Shown: piece after piece, positions 1 through 5,136 of the stretch
How the letters are laid out: each line of letters starts with the position of its first letter
Position numbering within the stretch: the stretch's first letter is position 1
Source: Chloroflexota bacterium
GTDB taxonomy: Bacteria; Chloroflexota; Dehalococcoidia; SHYB01; JACPQI01
Assembly (NCBI GenBank): GCA_016190545.1
Contig: JACPQI010000066.1
Span: 1-12,062, forward strand
Length of the DNA: 12,062 nt
Direction of reading: 5' to 3'
Translations under genes and position numbers: made by a program
The notes under the pieces: model-generated
What the model was told of the DNA's origin: nothing
What the model saw: only the letters and a program-made list of their open reading frames with translations
Databases searched by the model: none

Positions 1-18
1 GGGCAACGCGGCGCTTCC

Positions 19-24
19 ATTATA
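19..24 (-). promoter_or_regulatory. possible -10 hexamer at left edge
   Basis: Read on the minus strand this is a perfect TATAAT pointing left, out of the window and downstream of the COG2426 gene. No convincing -35 hexamer is found about 17 bp upstream, so this is only a candidate start for a gene beyond the left edge. Confidence 0.2.
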
Positions 25-37
25 CGGCTAGCGCCGG

Positions 38-520
38 CTAACGCTCGGAGAGGAAGATGCTGAGGTGGGAGCCGCTTTCCACCAGCGCCGTGACGATGAC
101 GCCCGCGACGAGCACGCCCGGGAAGATGACGGCCACGGCGCGGCGGTAGGGGACGCGGAAGACCCACGCCGCCAGGCAGCCGGTCCAGGCGCCGGTCAGC
201 GGCAGCGGCACGGCAACAAAGGCCAGCAGCGCCAGCGCCCCATACCTCTCGAAGCGCTTGCCCTGTCGTTTTTGGAGCTGCGCCACGCGCCAGGCCAGGA
301 GTCGGCCTAACGGGTTGGGGAACGACTGGAGGAACCGCGCAATGCGGTCGAGGGCGGGCAGGATGAGCAGCACCGGCGCGATGTTGCCAGCTATGGAGAT
401 GGGGAAGACGGCGTACCACGGCAAGTCGTAGGTGATGATGCCGAGGGGGATGGAGAGGCGCAGCTCGCCGATGGGCGTCATGGCCCAGGCAAAGGTCTTG
501 AGGATATCGCCGGCGTCCAT
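38..520 (-). CDS. COG2426 / small multi-drug export family membrane protein
   Basis: A 160-residue integral membrane protein of the COG2426 family (Pfam 'small multi-drug export protein'). The transported substrate is unknown for most members, so the family name is not proof of drug export. Seen: an N-terminal segment with the family-typical TPIGELRLSIPL, several hydrophobic stretches, and the conserved KRFERYG ... VPLPLTGAWTG motif in the middle, followed by further hydrophobic helices. An in-frame ATG at 565 would add 15 mostly polar residues that do not look like the family. The ATG at 520 puts the methionine directly before the conserved start, so I chose it. There is no Shine-Dalgarno sequence. 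A TATACT hexamer lies 9 nt upstream, suggesting a very short leader. The gene is divergent from recF. Family call is secure; function is not. Confidence 0.85.
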   Translation of the reverse strand: MDAGDILKTFAWAMTPIGELRLSIPLGIITYDLPWYAVFPISIAGNIAPVLLILPALDRIARFLQSFPNPLGRLLAWRVAQLQKRQGKRFERYGALALLAFVAVPLPLTGAWTGCLAAWVFRVPYRRAVAVIFPGVLVAGVIVTALVESGSHLSIFLSER

Positions 521-529
521 CAAGCGGGC

Positions 530-535
530 AGTATA
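530..535 (-). promoter_or_regulatory. candidate -10 of the COG2426 gene
   Basis: The minus-strand reading is TATACT, 5 of 6 matches to the sigma70 -10. It ends 9 nt before the ATG at 520, so transcription would start almost at the start codon. No good -35 is visible at the right spacing. Confidence 0.3.
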
Positions 536-572
536 ACAGGCGTGGGACGTCGGGGCCAGACACATACGATGT

Positions 573-578
573 TACAAT
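573..578 (+). promoter_or_regulatory. candidate -10 of recF (leaderless start)
   Basis: TACAAT, 5 of 6 matches to the sigma70 -10. It is followed by exactly 6 nt and then the recF GTG codon, so the expected transcription start coincides with the start codon. No Shine-Dalgarno and no clear -35 are seen. This fits a leaderless mRNA but is not proof of one. Confidence 0.35.
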
Positions 579-584
579 GGGCCT

Positions 585-1754
585 GTGTATATCAGCCGCC
601 TTGCGCTGACCAACGTTCGCAACTACCGTCAGCTCGAGCTCCGTTTCCAGCCGGGGCCGATTGTGCTGTGCGGCGAGAACGGCCAGGGCAAGTCGAACCT
701 GCTTGAGGCGGCATTTGCCCTGGCCCAGGGGCGCCCCTATCGCGCCACGCTGGAGCGAGAGGTGGTGTGCTGGGACGTCATGCAGGACGATCTCCCCTTC
801 GCGCGTATCGAGGGCACCGTGCACCGTCGCCGGGGCGACGCGCGTATCGAGTTGGTGTTCCAGGTCAGCCGTCAGGCTGAGGTGGAAGGCGGCCAGCACG
901 AGGGCGGCTACACGCACAAACGCATCCGCGTGAACGGCGCCGTCTGCCGCACCACCGACCTCGTGGGGGAGTGCACCGCCGTGCTCTTCGCTGCGGAAGA
1001 TATTGAGCTGGTGCCGGGGTCCCCCTCCGTGCGGCGCAAGTACGTGGACCTGCTCAACAGCCAGGTCAGCAAGGAGTACCTGGGCGACCTCGTCCAGTAC
1101 ACCCGAGTGGTGACGCAGCGCAACCATCTGCTGCGGGCTGTCCAGGAAGGCGAGGCCAGAGAGGGAGACCTGGAGGTGTGGGATACCGAGCTGGTGAAGT
1201 GGGGCGTGCCGCTGCTGGCCCAGCGCCGCTCCTGCATCACTGCGCTTGCCGACTATGCCCGGGAGGCCCACACCCAGTTGGTCGCGGACGAGGGGCCGCT
1301 GGCGCTCGTCTACCAGCCCAACCTGGCCGCCGGGCAGTCCGTTAATACGGAGCAACTACAAGGGCTGTTCGAGTCGCGGCTGGCCGCTGCGCGCAAGCGC
1401 GAAATCGCCGCCGGCATGACGCTGGTGGGCCCCCACCGCGACGAGCTCCGCTTCCTTATCGACGGGCGGGACATGGGCACATACGGGTCCCGAGGGCAAC
1501 ACCGCACTATCACGCTTGCGATGAAGCTGGCGGAAGCCAGGTACATTGAGCAGGCGACTGGTGACGCGCCGGTCCTGCTGCTCGACGACGTGCTGGCGGA
1601 GTTGGATGCGCATCGAGGCGCCCGCCTGCAGGAGGCGGTGCTGCCCTATCAGCAGGTGCTGGTGACGGCCACTGACGTTGGGCGGTTCAGCCCCGCGTTT
1701 CTCGCGCAGGCGGCGAAGTACCGCGTCGCCAACAGAAGGGTAGAGGCTATCTAG
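585..1754 (+). CDS. recF: DNA replication and repair protein RecF
   Basis: A 389-residue SMC-like ATPase that, with RecO and RecR, loads RecA at single-strand gaps and supports recombinational repair and fork restart in the cytoplasm. Seen: the N-terminal RecF pattern with NVRNYRQLEL, Walker A GENGQGKSN at residues 30-38, the signature region around YGSRGQHRTITLAMKLAEA, and Walker B LLLDDVLAELD at about 331-341 with the aspartate of the D-loop. The length is normal for the family (about 360-390). The start is GTG: the encoded MYISRLALTNVRNY matches the family N-terminus, there is no Shine-Dalgarno, and a TACAAT hexamer sits 6 nt upstream. dnaA, dnaN and gyrB, often recF neighbours, are not in this window. 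It converges with the TfoX-domain gene downstream. Identification is firm. Confidence 0.95.
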   Translation: MYISRLALTNVRNYRQLELRFQPGPIVLCGENGQGKSNLLEAAFALAQGRPYRATLEREVVCWDVMQDDLPFARIEGTVHRRRGDARIELVFQVSRQAEVEGGQHEGGYTHKRIRVNGAVCRTTDLVGECTAVLFAAEDIELVPGSPSVRRKYVDLLNSQVSKEYLGDLVQYTRVVTQRNHLLRAVQEGEAREGDLEVWDTELVKWGVPLLAQRRSCITALADYAREAHTQLVADEGPLALVYQPNLAAGQSVNTEQLQGLFESRLAAARKREIAAGMTLVGPHRDELRFLIDGRDMGTYGSRGQHRTITLAMKLAEARYIEQATGDAPVLLLDDVLAELDAHRGARLQEAVLPYQQVLVTATDVGRFSPAFLAQAAKYRVANRRVEAI

Positions 1755-1898
1755 CGTTTGAGTCGAAAGTTCGCTGAATACGTGCCGTAGTTCGGCAAGC
1801 TCACCACGAACGGGTTTGTAATTCCGTTCACCCTTGTAGCCTGTCGAATGGCGGAGGGACACAAAAGCACGAGCTAATGCAGAGAGTAACCCAGGATA
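1755..1898. other. convergent intergenic spacer
   Basis: A 144-bp gap between the ends of recF and the TfoX-domain gene. It holds two small stems, tgccg/cggca (1783-1787 with 1793-1797) and gaacgg/ccgttc (1808-1813 with 1824-1829). Neither is followed by a T-run, so I do not call a canonical terminator. Nothing coding is recognised. Confidence 0.4.
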
Positions 1899-2279
1899 CT
1901 AGCGGCCTTTGCCCCCGGCGTACCCGTGGGCCGCCTTGATCAGGGTGGTGAGGCCAGGGCTGTTGGCTGGCACGACCACCCACTCCTTCATCGGGCGGCC
2001 ACCCATCGGGTCGAAGGCGTGAGCGCCGGGCACAGCCATCGCTTGGGCAAACGCTGTGCCGGAAAGTTTCAGCACCAGGCCGTCATGCCACCAGCCCGCA
2101 AAGACCTTGCCGCCCACGACGTAGCAGTCCATCCCGAACATACGCTTCGTCGCAGCGCCGGGCAAGGCGCGCATCGCCCTGTCGAGCTTCGGGTCGATGG
2201 CCGCCGGCGGCGGCTTCGCCGGGCCCTTGAAAGGGCTCTTGCCTTTTGTTGTCTTGCTAGGCTTCATCTTGTACACCAT
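1899..2279 (-). CDS. TfoX N-terminal domain protein
   Basis: A 126-residue protein consisting of a basic, lysine/proline-rich N-terminal tail (residues 1-25) and a TfoX N-terminal-like domain. Seen: the family hallmark KRMFGMDCYVVGGKVFAG at 45-62, then DGLVLKL, and PMGGRPMKEWVVVP at 91-104. There is no TfoX C-terminal helix-hairpin domain, so this is the stand-alone form common outside gamma-proteobacteria and need not act in competence as Haemophilus TfoX does. The molecular role is unknown. The start at 2279 overlaps the end of pyrE by 23 nt. An alternative ATG at 2267 would shorten the tail by four residues. Neither has a clear Shine-Dalgarno, which suggests translation coupled to pyrE. 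Domain call is good; function and exact start are uncertain. Confidence 0.8.
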   Translation of the reverse strand: MVYKMKPSKTTKGKSPFKGPAKPPPAAIDPKLDRAMRALPGAATKRMFGMDCYVVGGKVFAGWWHDGLVLKLSGTAFAQAMAVPGAHAFDPMGGRPMKEWVVVPANSPGLTTLIKAAHGYAGGKGR

Positions 2280-2934
2280 GCCGGTGTGTGCCCAGGTATT
2301 CGATGCTCTTGTGGTACCAGTTCTCCGTGATGAGGTGATTGGCCATGTAATAGTTGAGCATGATCTTGAGGTTGAGCAAGGAGACGACGTTATAGCCGTG
2401 CTCCTTGAGCCGCTCCTTGCCGCCCTGGTCCCGGTCGATGAGCACAACAGCGTCCTTCACGATGAGGCTGGCCTCTTCCAGAACCTTGGCTGTCTCCAGG
2501 ACGCTTCCGCCCGTCGTCATGAGGTCATCGATGATGAGGCAAGTCTGGCCCAGCTTGAACCGTCCCTCCACCTGGCCTCGGCGTTCCGCGTCTTCGTGCT
2601 TCAACGGCACGTACACCAGGGGCGTGTTGGCCCGAAGCGAATAGACTGTAGCGAGGTGGAGGCCACCGAAGGGTACCCCGGCCACGACTTGGAATGGGTG
2701 GACCTCCGGCCTCGCTTTTTTCATGCGGGTGAGGATCTCCTCATGCAGGATGCGGGCGATGCGCCGCATGGCGCGAGGGTTGCTCACCAGCGGTCGTGGG
2801 TTGATATAGATCGGGGAGTGCTCCGTGGAGCGTCCCGTGGTGAAATCGCCGAACAAGACACAGCCCATTTCATAGAGCATGTGGGCGATCCACAGGTTGC
2901 CGACGAAGTGGGGGCGGGGCTTGGTCTTGGGCAT
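2257..2934 (-). CDS. pyrE: orotate phosphoribosyltransferase (divergent catalytic loop)
   Basis: A 225-residue type I phosphoribosyltransferase, most like PyrE, which converts orotate plus PRPP to OMP in pyrimidine synthesis. Seen: SPIYINPRPLVSNP at 40-53 (typical PyrE hood/N-terminal motif), the PRPP-binding loop IIDDLMTTGGS at 134-144, and VLIDRDQGGKERLKEHG at 164-180, very close to the OPRT part of UMP synthases. Odd: the mobile loop between TPL (104-106) and VEG (122-124), where the family has RKExKx(H/Y)G, reads VPLKHEDAERRG, so the usual lysine positions are replaced. The frame is open for another 150 codons upstream, but the ATG at 2934 has GAGG 6 nt before it and matches the family start. 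The gene overlaps the TfoX-domain gene downstream. Another phosphoribosyltransferase activity cannot be excluded. Confidence 0.8.
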   Translation of the reverse strand: MPKTKPRPHFVGNLWIAHMLYEMGCVLFGDFTTGRSTEHSPIYINPRPLVSNPRAMRRIARILHEEILTRMKKARPEVHPFQVVAGVPFGGLHLATVYSLRANTPLVYVPLKHEDAERRGQVEGRFKLGQTCLIIDDLMTTGGSVLETAKVLEEASLIVKDAVVLIDRDQGGKERLKEHGYNVVSLLNLKIMLNYYMANHLITENWYHKSIEYLGTHRHGVQDEA

Positions 2935-2940
2935 TGTATA

Positions 2941-2969
2941 CCTCGGTTGAAGTTCGGCTCTATTATACT
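2941..2969. promoter_or_regulatory. divergent pyrE / nudix-thiI promoter region
   Basis: On the minus strand there is a perfect TATAAT at 2962-2967, about 28 nt before the pyrE ATG, and the pyrE Shine-Dalgarno GAGG at 2941-2944. On the plus strand the overlapping hexamer TATACT (2964-2969) could serve the Nudix-thiI pair. No strong -35 was found on either strand, so only the -10 elements are supported. Confidence 0.35.
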
Positions 2970-3058
2970 TAGGTGGGAGAACCGCCCGGGGCCTTTCCAC
3001 AGCCAGTTTGGCGAAAAATGGCCGCAAGGCCGCCGACAGCGCGCCAATTAAGGATGCT

Positions 3059-3514
3059 ATGCCAAGCATACGCAAGCAAGCTATCGCCCTAGTCATCCGC
3101 AACCACCTGGACCCTGGCCAAGTGCTGGTGGTGCGTCGTCCGGACGATCCCGACGAGGAGTTTTCCGGCATGTGGGGCCTGCCTGCCGGTCTGCAGCGGC
3201 CCGGCGAGTCCCGGTGGGAGACCGCATTGCGCATTGCGCAGGACAAACTAGGGCTGGACCTGCGGCTGGGTGGTGAGACGGCCCACGGCCAGCAGGCGCG
3301 GAAGGACCACACGCTGGCTATGGCCCTCATGGAAGCGGAAATTGCGGCTGGCGAGCCGTTGCTGCCGGACATTGCAGGGCGGCGTGGCGGGTCCACCTAC
3401 TACACCGCCTGGAAGTGGGCCGCGCCTGGCGTCTTGCGCGAAAGCGCCGAGAAAGGCTCGCTGTGCAGCCAGCTCCTTCTGGGCGTGCTGAAGAGGGGCC
3501 ATGCTCGCTCCTAG
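3059..3514 (+). CDS. Nudix-fold protein with degenerate Nudix box
   Basis: A 151-residue Nudix-domain protein. Seen: RKQAIALVIRN, QVLVVRRPDDPDEEFSGMWGLPAG and a Nudix-box region at residues 44-66. Against the consensus Gx5Ex7REuxEExGu it keeps G44, E50, R58, G65 and L66, but the three glutamates of REuxEE are I59, D62 and K63. Those residues normally bind the catalytic metals, so hydrolase activity is doubtful. The start at 3059 has AAGGA 4 nt upstream and lies just before the first Nudix strand. A TTG at 3008 in the same frame would add 17 residues without support. The 3' end overlaps thiI by 14 nt, so the two are probably co-transcribed and translationally coupled. It could be a binding or regulatory protein, or an enzyme with altered metal use. 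Confidence 0.75.
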   Translation: MPSIRKQAIALVIRNHLDPGQVLVVRRPDDPDEEFSGMWGLPAGLQRPGESRWETALRIAQDKLGLDLRLGGETAHGQQARKDHTLAMALMEAEIAAGEPLLPDIAGRRGGSTYYTAWKWAAPGVLRESAEKGSLCSQLLLGVLKRGHARS

Positions 3515-4733
3515 CGTTGCAGTTGCCCCAGGCCGCGTCTATCTGCTGGTCCGTTTCTTTCATGAGATTGCTCTGAAAGGCAAGAACAAACCCTTCTTCG
3601 TCCGCCTTGCGCTGCGCAACCTCAAGGAGGCCCTGAAGGACACCGGTGTGCTGGATGTGCGGCTTGGTGCGTTGGAGGCGTTGCTGGCGTTCGGAGAAGA
3701 ATCGGACGTGGCGCCCGTGCTTGATAGGCTGAGCACGGTATTCGGCGTGGAGCGCATCGCTCGGGTCTACCCCGTCGCTCCCACGCTGGACGCGATCAAG
3801 GCTGAGGCGGCGCGCCTGCTTCACGGACGGTCGTCTGCCTCCTTTCGCATCACTGCCCATCGCGCCGATAAGTCATTCCCTCTCAACTCGCCCGCCATCA
3901 ATCGAGAGCTAGGCGCTTATGTGGGCCAGGTGACGGGATGGCGTGTGGACTTGGACCACCCGGAGCTTGACCTCCAGGTCTACGTGCGGCGCCGCGATGC
4001 GCTGCTTTTCTTGGACACCGTTCGCGGCCCTGGTGGCATGCCGGTCGGCGTGAGCGGCAAGGTCATGGCGCTGCTGTCCGGAGGCATTGATTCGCCCGTC
4101 GCGTCTTGGCGCATGATGGGCCGGGGCTGTCGGGTGCTGTTCACTCACTTCCACGGCTTCCCGCTGGTGGAGGGCACCTCTCGGGAGAAGGCGGTGGAGC
4201 TGGCGAGGCTGCTCGCCCGGCACCAGTTCCGGTCCAGGCTGTTCCTGGTGCCCTTCGGCGGGCTGCAGCGGGAGATTATCACGAGCACGCCGCCGGACTA
4301 TCGCGTGTTGCTGTACAGGCGATTCATGTTCCGTATCGCTGAAGCCCTGGCCCTCCGGCATGGGGCGCGGGCACTGGTCACCGGAGAAAGCCTGGGGCAG
4401 GTGAGCTCGCAGACGCTGGAGAACATGGCGGTCATCGAGCGAGTGACGACGATGCCCGTCCTGCGTCCTCTGGTGAGCATGGACAAGGCCGAGATTGAGG
4501 TGCAGGCCCGCCGGTTGGGTTCTTACCCTATTTCGATCATTCCGGACCAGGACTGCTGTAGCCTGTTTGTGCCCAAGCACCCAGTCACGCGGGGCCGGCT
4601 TGAGGACGTGGAGAAGCTGGAGCAGGGCTTGGACGTAGAGCGCCTGGTGCGCGACGCACTGGCGCAGGTCGAGGAGAAGACCTTTCTGTGGCCTGAACAG
4701 GAAGCGACCGTATCTCCCGCCGTCCGAAGCTAG
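3501..4733 (+). CDS. thiI: tRNA 4-thiouridine synthase ThiI
   Basis: A 410-residue ThiI, which adenylates U8 of tRNA and transfers sulfur to make 4-thiouridine; in many bacteria it also supplies sulfur for the thiamine thiazole. Seen: an N-terminal ferredoxin-like part (LLVRFFHEIALKGKN), a THUMP domain through about residue 180, the PP-loop LLSGGIDSPVASW with SGGIDS at 193-198, and the C-terminal DQDCCSLFVPKHPVT with cysteines 352 and 353. There is no C-terminal rhodanese domain as in E. coli ThiI, so sulfur would come by another route. This short form is common. The ATG at 3501 lies inside the end of the Nudix gene with GAGGGG just upstream. Family identification is firm; the thiamine role is not testable here because no thi gene is adjacent. 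Confidence 0.93.
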   Translation: MLAPSVAVAPGRVYLLVRFFHEIALKGKNKPFFVRLALRNLKEALKDTGVLDVRLGALEALLAFGEESDVAPVLDRLSTVFGVERIARVYPVAPTLDAIKAEAARLLHGRSSASFRITAHRADKSFPLNSPAINRELGAYVGQVTGWRVDLDHPELDLQVYVRRRDALLFLDTVRGPGGMPVGVSGKVMALLSGGIDSPVASWRMMGRGCRVLFTHFHGFPLVEGTSREKAVELARLLARHQFRSRLFLVPFGGLQREIITSTPPDYRVLLYRRFMFRIAEALALRHGARALVTGESLGQVSSQTLENMAVIERVTTMPVLRPLVSMDKAEIEVQARRLGSYPISIIPDQDCCSLFVPKHPVTRGRLEDVEKLEQGLDVERLVRDALAQVEEKTFLWPEQEATVSPAVRS

Positions 4734-4748
4734 CGAGGCGGGCTGCCT

Positions 4749-4760
4749 TCACGCGCGTGA
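4749..4760. repeat. 12-bp perfect palindrome upstream of the copper promoter
   Basis: TCACGCGCGTGA is its own reverse complement. It sits 8 bp upstream of the -35 hexamer of the csoR promoter and 15 bp after the thiI stop. It could be an operator half-site pair or chance in GC-rich DNA. Confidence 0.3.
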
Positions 4761-4768
4761 CGGTTCCC

Positions 4769-4797
4769 TTGACTGAGGGCTGCGGCGGGTCTATGCT
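4769..4797 (+). promoter_or_regulatory. sigma70-type promoter of csoR-copA
   Basis: TTGACT (-35, 4769-4774, 5 of 6) and TATGCT (-10, 4792-4797, 4 of 6) are separated by 17 bp. Transcription would begin near 4804, at the edge of the candidate CsoR operator and about 45 nt before the csoR ATG. Confidence 0.55.
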
Positions 4798-4806
4798 TGA
4801 CCGTGA

Positions 4807-4829
4807 ACCCACACCCAGGGGGTGGGGGT
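4807..4829. promoter_or_regulatory. candidate CsoR operator
   Basis: An inverted repeat with arms ACCCACACCC and GGGTGGGGGT around a 3-nt centre; 9 of 10 positions pair. The runs of C then G resemble the GC-rich operators reported for CsoR in other bacteria. It lies just downstream of the -10 and upstream of the strong Shine-Dalgarno GGGAGG (4835-4840), where a bound repressor would block initiation. Assignment rests on position and pattern, not on binding data. Confidence 0.55.
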
Positions 4830-4848
4830 CAGAAGGGAGGACAGCGAC

Positions 4849-5115
4849 ATGATTCCGGCTACGAAAGAGGAGGTGCTGAAGCGCCTCGCGTTCATAGAAG
4901 GCCATCTCGCCGGTGTGCGGCGGATGATAGAGGAGGACAAGTATTGCGTGGATGTGCTGAAGCAGACCCACGCCGTGCGCCGGGCCATCGAAAAAATGGA
5001 GGCCCTGCTGCTGGACGGCCACCTCAGGTCGTGCGTGGTCCGTGGCATCAAAGAAGGGCGGGACAAGGAGATTGCGGCGGAGTTACTTGAGCTATACGGC
5101 CTCGCCAACAAATAG
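4849..5115 (+). CDS. csoR: copper-sensing transcriptional repressor CsoR
   Basis: An 88-residue all-helical repressor of the CsoR/RcnR/FrmR family (DUF156). It represses its own operon and leaves DNA when it binds Cu(I). Seen: the family start KRLAFIEGHLAGVRRMIEEDKYC, and ligands C33, H58 and C62 with the same spacing as C36, H61 and C65 of Mycobacterium tuberculosis CsoR. Y32 and E78 fall at the positions of the second-shell Tyr35 and Glu81. This pattern argues for Cu(I) sensing rather than nickel or formaldehyde. The ATG at 4849 has GGGAGG 8 nt upstream; the frame is open slightly further upstream (about 4822), but that stretch overlaps the operator. copA starts 21 nt after the stop, so the two form an operon under the candidate operator at 4807-4829. 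Confidence 0.92.
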   Translation: MIPATKEEVLKRLAFIEGHLAGVRRMIEEDKYCVDVLKQTHAVRRAIEKMEALLLDGHLRSCVVRGIKEGRDKEIAAELLELYGLANK

Positions 5116-5136
5116 CGAGGGAAGACGAGGACACAC

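Noticed and set aside
2197..3051. 284-codon plus-strand ORF across pyrE
   Set aside because: It lies antisense to pyrE and has no recognisable family; the PyrE motifs on the other strand are clear.
2935..3396. Upstream extension of the pyrE frame to about 3396
   Set aside because: The added residues overlap the Nudix gene on the other strand and look like random GC-rich translation; ATG 2934 has a Shine-Dalgarno and the family start.
3909..4580. 223-codon minus-strand ORF within thiI
   Set aside because: Shadow frame of a firmly identified gene; composition rich in H, R, Q and P with no motif.
4797..4825. Alternative csoR -35 TTGACC at 4797-4802
   Set aside because: The position 17 bp downstream is G-rich with no -10 hexamer; the 4769/4792 pair is better.
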